DNA of 60,808 nucleotides from Anaerolineaceae bacterium UBA4890. GTDB lineage: Bacteria > Chloroflexota > Anaerolineae > Anaerolineales > Anaerolineaceae. Below are positions 51,093-58,900 of this stretch, one piece after another. The DNA lies in contig DHCY01000028.1 in assembly GCA_002399085.1 (NCBI GenBank), positions 548 to 61,355 of the forward strand, written 5' to 3'. Within the stretch, counting starts at the first letter, position 1; each line of letters opens with the position of its first letter. The position numbers and the translations under genes are program-made. The notes below the pieces were generated by a model. It was not told where the DNA came from and searched no databases. It saw nothing but the letters and a program-made list of their open reading frames with translations.

Positions 51093-52135
51093 TGTCGCTA
51101 AGTAAAGCCGTGAGAGAGGGCAGCCGTATCGCCCTTTCTCGTGTTTTAAGCCAGGTAGAAAACAACACAGCCGCCGGGTTGCGAGCGCTGGATGAACTCT
51201 TTCCTTACACTGGTAAAGCCCACAAAATTGGCATCACCGGACCGCCTGGCTCGGGCAAAAGCACACTTGTTAACGCGTTGGCGAAGCAATTGCGCCAGCT
51301 GGAAAACGATCCGCGGGTTGCGATTATTGCTGTCGACCCCACCAGCCCCTTCAGCGGAGGTGCCATTTTAGGCGACCGTGTGCGGATGCTCGATCTGCAG
51401 GGTGATCCCGATATTTTCATTCGGTCGATGGCGTCCCGGGGAGCGCTGGGCGGGCTGGCAACCCAAACTGAAGCGCTTAGCCAGGTATTTGACGCTGCCG
51501 GATACGATTTCATTCTCATCGAAACTGTCGGCGCAGGTCAGTCTGAGGTCGACATCGTCAACCTGGCGCACACCACGATCGTCGTGGATGTTCCCGGACT
51601 GGGTGATGACATCCAGTCGATCAAGGCTGGAATCCTCGAAATCGCTGATATCCTGGTGGTCAACAAAGCCGACCGACCAGGCGCTGACCAGAGCTTGCGC
51701 TACCTGAAATCAATGATCGATATGGGCTACCGACCGCTGGCAAGTTCTGCAGGCAAGCATAGGCTGGCAGACTCACTTCCGAATTCAAAGCCCTGCGACG
51801 AAGATGAACAACAGAGTCTCTGGACACCGCCGGTAATGAAAACCGTTGCCCGTGAATCCGAAGGCATCGAAACACTGGTTGCTGAGATCCTGAAACACCA
51901 GAAATTCCTTAAAGAAACCGGCAGATGGCAGTTGAAAGAAGCCTGGACGCTGCGCGAGATCGTGCGCAAGCGCATTGAGGGCAGTCTGGTACGCGATTTT
52001 TTCAACCAGCTTCCTGAAGGGCTGCTTGATGAAACCATGGGCGACGTTATTGCCCGAAAAGTATCTCCAGCCAGGGCTGTCGAGAATTTATTGACGTATA
52101 ATCGAAATAGAAATCAATCACCTCATTTGGAGTAA
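51092..52135 (+). CDS. meaB: MeaB/ArgK-type GTPase, mutase chaperone
   Basis: 347 aa. G3E-family GTPase that loads and protects adenosylcobalamin on methylmalonyl-CoA mutase. Walker A GITGPPGSGKSTLVNAL, DPTSPFSGGAILGDRVRM, FIRSMASRGALGGLA, ILIETVGAGQSEVDIVN (switch) and NKADRPGADQ. The C-terminal dimerisation region is present. The start ATG overlaps the stop of the B12 subunit (TAATG). Confidence 0.92.
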   Translation: MSLSKAVREGSRIALSRVLSQVENNTAAGLRALDELFPYTGKAHKIGITGPPGSGKSTLVNALAKQLRQLENDPRVAIIAVDPTSPFSGGAILGDRVRMLDLQGDPDIFIRSMASRGALGGLATQTEALSQVFDAAGYDFILIETVGAGQSEVDIVNLAHTTIVVDVPGLGDDIQSIKAGILEIADILVVNKADRPGADQSLRYLKSMIDMGYRPLASSAGKHRLADSLPNSKPCDEDEQQSLWTPPVMKTVARESEGIETLVAEILKHQKFLKETGRWQLKEAWTLREIVRKRIEGSLVRDFFNQLPEGLLDETMGDVIARKVSPARAVENLLTYNRNRNQSPHLE

Positions 52136-52138
52136 TTT

Positions 52139-53458
52139 ATGGAAAGAACACTGATCAAAGACCTGAAGGAAAAAATTGACCAGCAGGTAACCCTCAAAGG
52201 CTGGCTGCAGACACTGCGTGACCAGAAAAGCATGCAATTCCTCGTATTGCGTGACAAAACCGGTCTCGCCCAGGTTGCCCATTGGAAAAAAGGGAACCCG
52301 GAACTGGCGGGACTAATCTCAACTCTCGGGACTGAATCCGCACTGACTGTGACTGGAAAAGTAGTCGCCAACGAAGTGGTCAAGCTGGGCGGAATAGAAA
52401 TCCAGCTTGAGGAATTGGTCGTCGAAAACAACGCCGAGCTGCCCCTGCCTTTCGAACCTTTCAGTGACACCCTGCCCGATCAGGACTACCGCCTGGATTG
52501 GCGCTACCTGGATCTCAGGCGCGAGCGCAACCGTCTCATTTTTGAGATACAAACCACACTCGAGCAGGCAATGCGGGAATACTGGCTGGCGAATGGCTTC
52601 ACCGAGATTCACTCACCCAAGATCATGGGCACACCCAGCGAGAGCGGAGCGGAACTCTTTAAGGTGGATTATTTCGACCGCACCGCCTACCTGGCGCAGT
52701 CACCCCAGTTTTACAAGCAAATGGCACAAGCTGCGGGCTTCGAGCGCATTTTTGAGATTGGTCCTGTCTTTCGGGCTGACCCCTCTTTCACTTCCCGCCA
52801 TATGACCGAATTCACCGGCATCGATTTCGAGATGTCCTGGATCGACAGCCACGAAGACATCATGGCGTTTGCCGAGAACTGGCTGGCGCATGCCTACCAG
52901 GTTGTCAAAGATAAACACCACGACGCCATTCTGGAGCATTTTGGCGTCGACCTGCAAGTACCCCAAACGCCCTTCCCGCGTATGACCATGGTGGAAGCCT
53001 ATCAGATTCTCAAGGGGATGGACTACAAACTGCCTCCTGAGAAGAAAGGCGATCTCGACCCGGGCGCCGAGCGTGCTTTGGGCGATTTTGTCAAAAAAGA
53101 ATATGGCAACGACTTTGTCTATGTGACCGACTGGCCCTTCACCGTGCGCCCGTTCTACCATATGCTGCAACCCGATAACCCTGCCCTCACCCGCAGTTTT
53201 GACCTGCTGGGCAAAGGTCTCGAGATCACCACCGGCGCCCAACGCGAGCACCGTTATGAAGTGCTTGCCAAACAAGCACTCGACAAGGGTCTCACACTCG
53301 AGCCGATCCAGACCTACCTCAACTATTTCCGCTATGGCACCCCTCCACACGGTGGGCTTGGCATGGGTTTGAGCCGCCTTTTGATGGTCATGCTCGACCT
53401 GCCTTCCATCCGGGATGCCGTCTTCATCTTCAGGGGTCCCAACCGGCTGGAACCATAG
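52139..53458 (+). CDS. aspS: Aspartyl-tRNA synthetase, archaeal/non-discriminating type
   Basis: 439 aa, much shorter than the bacterial 580-600 aa AspRS because the GAD insertion is absent. N-terminal OB domain (VTLKGWLQTLRDQKSMQFLVLRDKTG), then class II motifs: ESGAELFKVDYF, motif 2 FRADPSFTSRHMTEFTGIDFEMSW, and motif 3 PPHGGLGMGLSRLLM. The C terminus ends RGPNRLEP. The pattern fits AspRS rather than AsnRS, which has WMIEPE after motif 2. Such enzymes often charge both tRNA(Asp) and tRNA(Asn), needing GatCAB; this is not decidable here. Three bases after meaB. Confidence 0.85.
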   Translation: MERTLIKDLKEKIDQQVTLKGWLQTLRDQKSMQFLVLRDKTGLAQVAHWKKGNPELAGLISTLGTESALTVTGKVVANEVVKLGGIEIQLEELVVENNAELPLPFEPFSDTLPDQDYRLDWRYLDLRRERNRLIFEIQTTLEQAMREYWLANGFTEIHSPKIMGTPSESGAELFKVDYFDRTAYLAQSPQFYKQMAQAAGFERIFEIGPVFRADPSFTSRHMTEFTGIDFEMSWIDSHEDIMAFAENWLAHAYQVVKDKHHDAILEHFGVDLQVPQTPFPRMTMVEAYQILKGMDYKLPPEKKGDLDPGAERALGDFVKKEYGNDFVYVTDWPFTVRPFYHMLQPDNPALTRSFDLLGKGLEITTGAQREHRYEVLAKQALDKGLTLEPIQTYLNYFRYGTPPHGGLGMGLSRLLMVMLDLPSIRDAVFIFRGPNRLEP

Positions 53459-53466
53459 GAGCGAAA

Positions 53467-54009
53467 ATGCCGATCCTCTATTCTCAAAGACTACGATTGC
53501 GCGCTCCCGAACGTGAAGATATCCCCATGTTCCTGAGGTGGGTGAACGACCCTGATGTTGCTGAGAACCTGGAGCACTTCGCGGTTTATAACCGGGTTCA
53601 AGAGGAAGCCTGGTTTGACCGCGTTTCCAACGGTCCCCGCGCTGAATTGCCATTGGTGATCGAGATCAACCAGCCTGAAAACGACATATGTATACCAATT
53701 GGCAATCTTTCTTTCATGAATATCCATCAGTTCAATCGCTCTGCTGAAATAGGGATCATGATCGGTGAAAAGCAATATTGGGATCAAGGCTATGGCACCG
53801 AGGCGATGCGGCGTATGTGCCAGTATGGCTTTGAGGAATTAAATTTTCATCGCATCTTCTTGCGAGTATTCGAAGGTAATGAACGGGGAAAAGCTGCCTA
53901 TCGAAAAGTTGGCTTTATTTTTGAAGGCACCATGCGTGAAGCCCGTTATCACCGTGGGCGCTATTGGAACGTTGATTTCATGAGCATACTGAAATCTGAG
54001 TGGAAATAA
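53467..54009 (+). CDS. GNAT family N-acetyltransferase (RimJ/RimL-like)
   Basis: 180 aa. Acetyl-CoA binding by a GNAT fold: SQRLRLRAPEREDIPMFLRWVNDPDVAENL at the N terminus, GNLSFMNIHQFNRSAEIGIMIGEKQYWDQGYGTEAMRRMCQYGFEELNFHRIFLRVFEGNERGKAAYRKVGFIFEG in the core, which has the QxxGxG/A variant QGYGTE. Substrate unknown; the family includes ribosomal protein and small-molecule acetyltransferases. It lies 8 bases after aspS. Confidence 0.85.
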   Translation: MPILYSQRLRLRAPEREDIPMFLRWVNDPDVAENLEHFAVYNRVQEEAWFDRVSNGPRAELPLVIEINQPENDICIPIGNLSFMNIHQFNRSAEIGIMIGEKQYWDQGYGTEAMRRMCQYGFEELNFHRIFLRVFEGNERGKAAYRKVGFIFEGTMREARYHRGRYWNVDFMSILKSEWK

Positions 54010-54029
54010 ATAGAGGAAGGATACAATTA

Positions 54030-55019
54030 ATGACCGTAGTAAGAAGCCATTGTAACTCTCTTTATGGAGACATTCGATTATTCGCAGGAACCGCTTCACC
54101 TGACCTGGCACAAGAAATTGCGAATTACCTGGGTGTGGAGCTCTGTGGTGTGGACATTCACCAGTTTGAGAACGAGAATCTGTTCGTAAAGCTCCATGCT
54201 TCTGTCCGCGGTCAGGACTGTTATGTCATCCAGACAACTTCCTCACCTGTTCATCGCAACCTGATGGAACTGCTGATCATCGCGCAAACCCTGATGCTCG
54301 ACTCTGCTGGTCGCATTACCCTGGTGTTTCCTTACATGTGCTATGGTCGTTCTGACCGCAAAGATCAGCCGCGTGTGCCGATTACAGCCAAGTTGGTGGC
54401 TGATATGATGGTGGTTGCCGGTGCAGATCGTTATATGACCATGGACTTGCACGCTGGTCAGATACAGGGCTTCTTTGACATCCCTGGAGATGTGCTTTCC
54501 GCTTATCACATCCTGAAACCATACCTCAAAGATAAAATTAAGAAAATGACACGACCAGTGCTGCTGACTGCTGACCTGGGTTTCGCCAAGCATGGCCGCC
54601 GTTATGCCATGGCGCTGGATATTCCTCTGTCTTTCATCGAAAAACGCCGTACAGACAACGAGGACCACACCGAAGCGCTCAATCTGATCGGCGATGTGCG
54701 AGACCGCGACGTTTTGATCATTGATGATGAAATTGACACTGGCGGTTCGATATGTGAAGCCGTAACCGAAGCCAAAGCCAACGGCGCCCGGGATGTCTAC
54801 GTGGTCTTTATTCACCCGGTGCTTTCCTCCAACGCGGCTGAACGGCTGGCAGCCCTGCCGGTGAAACACTTCACCACCACCAATACGATCCCTATGCCGG
54901 ATGATAAGTTGATGTTGTTTGGCAACCGCCTGACTATTCTCAGCATCGGTCCGTTGTTGGGCGAGGTGATCAAACGCGCCAATGAGGGCACCAGCGTTGG
55001 GGCGATGTTTAACGAATAG
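54030..55019 (+). CDS. prs: Ribose-phosphate pyrophosphokinase
   Basis: 329 aa from the ATG at 54030 (GAGGAAGG before it). Makes PRPP from ribose 5-phosphate and ATP. Typical elements: RLFAGTASPDLAQEIANYLGVEL, FENENLFVKLHASVRGQDCYVIQ, LVFPYMCYGRSDRKDQPRVPITAKLVADMMVVAG, DLHAGQIQGFFDIPGDVL and the PRPP loop VLIIDDEIDTGGSICEA. It lies 20 bases after the GNAT gene. Confidence 0.94.
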   Translation: MTVVRSHCNSLYGDIRLFAGTASPDLAQEIANYLGVELCGVDIHQFENENLFVKLHASVRGQDCYVIQTTSSPVHRNLMELLIIAQTLMLDSAGRITLVFPYMCYGRSDRKDQPRVPITAKLVADMMVVAGADRYMTMDLHAGQIQGFFDIPGDVLSAYHILKPYLKDKIKKMTRPVLLTADLGFAKHGRRYAMALDIPLSFIEKRRTDNEDHTEALNLIGDVRDRDVLIIDDEIDTGGSICEAVTEAKANGARDVYVVFIHPVLSSNAAERLAALPVKHFTTTNTIPMPDDKLMLFGNRLTILSIGPLLGEVIKRANEGTSVGAMFNE

Positions 55020-55027
55020 GATCGAAT

Positions 55028-55867
55028 TTGCCTGAGTTACCTGAAGTTGAAACGATCCGCCAGCGCCTGATTAAAGGGTTTGATAAAAGCCCATCCATTA
55101 TTGATCAAACGATTACCCAGGTCAGATTATTCTGGCCCGGTACGCTTTCTGAACCTGATCCACTAACATTTTCAGCTTTCCTCCCTGGTCAGCAAGTGCT
55201 GGCAGTGGATCGCAGAGCGAAGTTCCTGGTTTTCACCCTCAGCGATGCGTACCTGGTGGTGCACCTGCGTATGAGCGGGGACCTCTACCTTGAGCAGAAG
55301 GAGAAGAACGCTGCCTTCCGCGACAGCAAGCATGACCGGCTTTGGCTGGAATTTGAATCGGGTTGGCGGTTAGTGTTCAACGACATGCGCAAGTTCGGGC
55401 GCGTCTGGCTGCTGCGCGATACCAGTGCCCTTTTTTCAAAACTAGGTCCGGAACCATTTAACGAGCAACTCACACGTACCGTATTTGCCGATATGCTCCA
55501 AAAACGCTCCAGGCAGCTCAAACCCCTTCTGATCGATCAAAGCTTCTTGGCTGGGGTAGGCAATATCTATGCGGACGAAGCCCTATTCATGGCTGGGCTT
55601 CACCCTCTGCGGCAGAGTAATAGTCTTACCGTTTCTGAAGCAGGAAGTCTGCTCGACTCGATCCGCCTCGTCCTTACCAAGGGAATCGACCAAAAAGGTG
55701 CCAGTATTGACTGGGTGTATCGAGGTGGAGATTTTCAAAATTATTTCCAGGTCTACCAGCAGACAGGCAATCCCTGCCCCAGGTGTGGACACCCAATTGA
55801 AAAAACAAAAGTAGGTCAACGCGGCACCCACTTTTGTCCTGTCTGTCAGAAAAACGACCCTTCCTGA
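55028..55867 (+). CDS. mutM: Formamidopyrimidine-DNA glycosylase
   Basis: 279 aa from a TTG at 55028 with no strong SD. The mature protein begins PELPEVETIRQRL, with catalytic Pro2 and Glu3. Further features: LRMSGDLYLE, LVFNDMRKFGRVWLL, DQSFLAGVGNIYADEALFMAGLHP and a C-terminal zinc finger CPRCGHPIEKTKVGQRGTHFCPVC. It removes oxidised purines from DNA. Eight bases after prs. Confidence 0.95.
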   Translation: MPELPEVETIRQRLIKGFDKSPSIIDQTITQVRLFWPGTLSEPDPLTFSAFLPGQQVLAVDRRAKFLVFTLSDAYLVVHLRMSGDLYLEQKEKNAAFRDSKHDRLWLEFESGWRLVFNDMRKFGRVWLLRDTSALFSKLGPEPFNEQLTRTVFADMLQKRSRQLKPLLIDQSFLAGVGNIYADEALFMAGLHPLRQSNSLTVSEAGSLLDSIRLVLTKGIDQKGASIDWVYRGGDFQNYFQVYQQTGNPCPRCGHPIEKTKVGQRGTHFCPVCQKNDPS

Positions 55868-56093
55868 TCTAAATCCTGATTAATCTGTCACTGTGAGACC
55901 CTGTGCATCAGGCATTGAGGCTACTTGAAACAATGGCTTGGCAATGGATCGTGGCAGTTTGCCTTTTAAGGTTGAATTCTAAGAGCTTCGATCGTAATAC
56001 TTCCGATTCGTAATAGAGTAAAAGCAACTTGCAGCGCTCGCTTCGATCCATACTCTGTAAGCAAGCAGACGCAATTACGGCAGATAAGGTAGC

Positions 56094-57119
56094 CTAAACC
56101 CCTTGCTTCAACTGCTTAGCCGAACGCAAACTTGGTTTAACCGACTCTGAATTGGCCTGCCACCATTCCACGCTATCACGTACCGTTTCCTCAATCGATC
56201 TGGGATGAAACCCCAAGACCTCAACCGCCTTTTCGCCACTAACAACCGAATTGCTCATCAATGTATCAATGGCATAACGAGTGAAACTCGGACGGGTCTT
56301 TAAAATGCGGTAAAACCATTCTGCCAAAGGGGCGAAAATCTGGGCTAACTTCATCGGCACATAAATCTCTTTGCTGCAAGTACTGCAAGCATCCTGGATC
56401 AAGCGTCGATAGTCTCTCACACTTACACGATGACCAGGCAGCAGATATGCCTGACCGGCCTCTCCTCTTTCGATCGCGTTGATATGAGCCTCAACCACAT
56501 CGCGAACATCCACAAAGTCGAAAGCGCCTTCCAGGCTGAAGGTTGGCGTACTTTTCATCCAATAATTGGTCATTTCGCCCATTTCTGACCGTTTAAAATC
56601 GTAAGGTCCAATAACACCAGTCGGGGCAAGAATGACAGCATTTAACCCAGCTTTGGCCGCTTCTAACACCAGTTTGGAAGCTTTCGCCTTGGTTTGGTCG
56701 TACCCTCCCCCACCGATCTCGGTGTCAAAAGGCAAGCGTTCATCGATCACCAGATTTTTATCCGGGCGACCATAAGCATGGATCGAACTGGTGTAAATCA
56801 ACCGCTTTACTCCGGTTTCAAGGCAAGCTTTAATTACATTTGCAGTACCTTCGATATTCACTTTTTGCATCAATTCGAATTGTTCCGGAACTAGTGCCAC
56901 CAGGGAGGCCAAGTGGAAAACCACCTCTGCCCCTGTCATTGCAGCCTTTAGGGCTGGATAATCGAGGATGTTTGCTTCTACAATTTCGGGTTTGGAGTCT
57001 GCCAGGGGGCGAACATCTTCTCCAGGCAGTGCCAGGGCTCTGACGGCATAACCCCTTCTAACCAATTCCCGGACCAATACATTTCCAATATGACCGGCAG
57101 CGCCAGTAACTAAAATCAT
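56094..57119 (-). CDS. NAD-dependent epimerase/dehydratase family protein
   Basis: 341 aa, extended SDR fold. Glycine motif TGAAGHIGN at 5-13, VVFHLASLVALVPE, YTSSIHAYG, active-site YDQTK (about 159-163) and FDFVDVRDVVEAHINAI. It resembles dihydroflavonol-reductase-like bacterial proteins of unknown substrate. The start is preceded by GCAGAAAG, and TATACT (57147-57152, minus) could be the -10. The region 55868-56093 before its 3' end shows nothing recognisable. Confidence 0.85.
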   Translation of the reverse strand: MILVTGAAGHIGNVLVRELVRRGYAVRALALPGEDVRPLADSKPEIVEANILDYPALKAAMTGAEVVFHLASLVALVPEQFELMQKVNIEGTANVIKACLETGVKRLIYTSSIHAYGRPDKNLVIDERLPFDTEIGGGGYDQTKAKASKLVLEAAKAGLNAVILAPTGVIGPYDFKRSEMGEMTNYWMKSTPTFSLEGAFDFVDVRDVVEAHINAIERGEAGQAYLLPGHRVSVRDYRRLIQDACSTCSKEIYVPMKLAQIFAPLAEWFYRILKTRPSFTRYAIDTLMSNSVVSGEKAVEVLGFHPRSIEETVRDSVEWWQANSESVKPSLRSAKQLKQGV

Positions 57120-57332
57120 CTTTCTGCTTTGCCTTTCTGCTATTACAGTATACGAATCCTCTTGAGGTGATGAATTTGATCAGAAAATGCAGACCGCATC
57201 ATTCAAAAAAATTCCCTTGATTAACATTCTAACAAAACCAATTACACAGGTATAGTGTGAAATGTCATCTAATTGACCTTACAACGATAAGGATTTTTTT
57301 CGTGAAAAGGATCGGTGAATATGTTATATTTC

Positions 57333-57360
57333 TTTGTGCCTGTTACTTTGCAGTTATAAT
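57333..57360 (+). promoter_or_regulatory. Promoter of rpiB
   Basis: TTTGTG (57333-57338), 16-base spacer, perfect TATAAT (57355-57360). The rpiB start is 26 bases downstream. Confidence 0.5.
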
Positions 57361-57386
57361 TGTTGCAAACAAACAGCGAGGTAACT

Positions 57387-57917
57387 ATGAAAATTGCAAT
57401 CGGTTGTGACCATTCAGGTCTGGCACTTAAAGAGACAATCAAAAATTATCTGGACAGCAGAATGATTCCCTATGAAGATTTTGGTACCTTCACCAGCGAG
57501 AGCGCGGATTACCCCCGCATCGCTGAGTTGGTTGCCAAGGCAATCCTTTCGGGTCTGTTTGACCGTGGAATTCTGATTTGCGGCACAGGGATTGGCATGT
57601 CAATCGCTGCCAACAAATTCCCCGGCATCCGTGCGGCAGCCGTCAGTGAACCCTACTCGGCAATCCTTGCCCGCCGGCATAATAACGCCAACGTATTGTG
57701 CTTCGGAGCTCGGGTTGTAGCAGGCGGTCTCGCAACGCTGATTGTAGAAGGTTGGCTGAATGCTTCATTCGAAGGCGAACGCCATCAACGCCGCATCGAT
57801 ATGATCACCCGAATCGAGCAGCGCAATATGCTGAACAAGGTTGAGGAGCGCCAGGAACAACCTGCAGAGCCGACTGGGTCAACCGAACCACCTACTGAAG
57901 CCCCGGACCTCACCTGA
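57387..57917 (+). CDS. rpiB: Ribose-5-phosphate isomerase B
   Basis: 176 aa from the ATG at 57387 (GCGAGG before it). RpiB/LacAB fold: IAIGCDHSGLALKE, YEDFGTFTSESADYP, the catalytic CGTGIGMSIAANK with Cys65, and HNNANVLCFGARV. The body ends at about 150; a further 26 residues, rich in Glu, Pro and Thr, form an extra tail not found in most RpiB. With rpe and prs in the window it serves the pentose phosphate branch to PRPP. Confidence 0.92.
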   Translation: MKIAIGCDHSGLALKETIKNYLDSRMIPYEDFGTFTSESADYPRIAELVAKAILSGLFDRGILICGTGIGMSIAANKFPGIRAAAVSEPYSAILARRHNNANVLCFGARVVAGGLATLIVEGWLNASFEGERHQRRIDMITRIEQRNMLNKVEERQEQPAEPTGSTEPPTEAPDLT

Positions 57918-57988
57918 GGTACAAGATTTCATCAATCGCAGGAAGATTTCTTTCTGGATTTACAACTTTAATAAATATTGGAGATACT

Positions 57989-58669
57989 ATGAAATACAAA
58001 ATTTTCGGTGATAAATTACCTGGTTTGACACTGCAGCTCGACGCAGGAGAAAGCATCTACACCCAGTCTGGTGGGATGAGTTGGATGTCCGACAATTTCC
58101 AAATGGACACCAATGTCCGTGGTGGTCTGATGAAAGGTCTTGGTCGTATGCTGACCGGAGAGTCCCTTTTCATGGCCACCTACACTGCCCAGACAGCCGG
58201 TGCAGAGATCACCCTAACTTCGGCAATGCCCGGTGAGATTCGTGCATTGCAACTGGACGGACAAAAGCAATACATTGCCCAAAAATCTTCCTTCCTTTGT
58301 GCCCAACCAACCGTAGTCCTCTCTACGTTCGTGAACAAACTTAAGACCGGCTTGTTCGGTGGTGAAGGCTTTCTGATGCAGCGTCTCAGCGGAGAGGGAA
58401 TGGTTTTCCTCGAGCTGGATGGCTCTATTGTGGAAGTTGACCTGCAACCCGGGCAGCGCATCAAGGTCGACACTGGCAACATTGCATTCTTTGAATCGAA
58501 TGTCAAATATGATGTCGAGACCGTTAAAGGCTTCACAAACATCTTGTTTGGTGGAGAAGGCTTATTCCTCAGTGTTTTGGAAGGACCAGGCAAAGTTTGG
58601 CTGCAATCTCTGAACGCCGCCTCCTTCGCCGCCCGTATCATGGGCTTCCTGCCTCATAAGAGCGGGTAA
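57989..58669 (+). CDS. AIM24/TIGR00266 family protein
   Basis: 226 aa, all-beta, no signal peptide. The family core is easily read: DAGESIYTQSGGMSWMSDNFQMDTNVRGGLMKGLGRMLTGESLFMATYTA, then SAMPGEIRALQL, FGGEGFLMQRLSGEGMVFLELDGSIVEVDLQPGQRIKVDTGNIAFF and a closing VWLQSLNAASFAARI. Bacterial members have no settled biochemical function. It follows rpiB by 71 bases and ends in a strong terminator. Confidence 0.88.
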   Translation: MKYKIFGDKLPGLTLQLDAGESIYTQSGGMSWMSDNFQMDTNVRGGLMKGLGRMLTGESLFMATYTAQTAGAEITLTSAMPGEIRALQLDGQKQYIAQKSSFLCAQPTVVLSTFVNKLKTGLFGGEGFLMQRLSGEGMVFLELDGSIVEVDLQPGQRIKVDTGNIAFFESNVKYDVETVKGFTNILFGGEGLFLSVLEGPGKVWLQSLNAASFAARIMGFLPHKSG

Positions 58670-58686
58670 TAGTAAACTTATCGTTA

Positions 58687-58717
58687 GGCGGGTTGAGTAA
58701 TTCAACCCGCCGTTTTT
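58687..58717 (+). terminator. Intrinsic terminator after the AIM24 gene
   Basis: Perfect 10-bp stem GGCGGGTTGA / TCAACCCGCC, 5-base loop, then GTTTTTC. Seventeen bases after the stop. Confidence 0.92.
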
Positions 58718-58752
58718 CAAAAATGATTGGCGGATCTGGTAAAAATAATCTG

Positions 58753-58801
58753 ACCCTCACCCCCGTTCACTTCGTGTACGGACCCTCTCCAAAAGAGAGG
58801 G
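58753..58801. repeat. C-rich dispersed element with hairpin
   Basis: CCCTCACCCCCG at the left, then a hairpin CCCTCTC (58783-58789) / GAGAGGG (58795-58801). It belongs loosely with the C-rich elements at 438-500 and 40772-40911. It lies between the 3' ends of the AIM24 gene and elp3. Confidence 0.5.
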
Positions 58802-58900
58802 TATTTAAATAATGAGAGTACGGTCGGGTTTGGAACCCACCCCAATATCGCCAATTAGAAGCATTTGCCTGCTAGTTTCTGGGTTATCTGGAAATCGACC

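Noticed and set aside
55868..56093. Possible tRNA or small RNA in the gap after mutM
   Set aside because: No cloverleaf, 6S or tmRNA features could be traced; nothing supports a gene.
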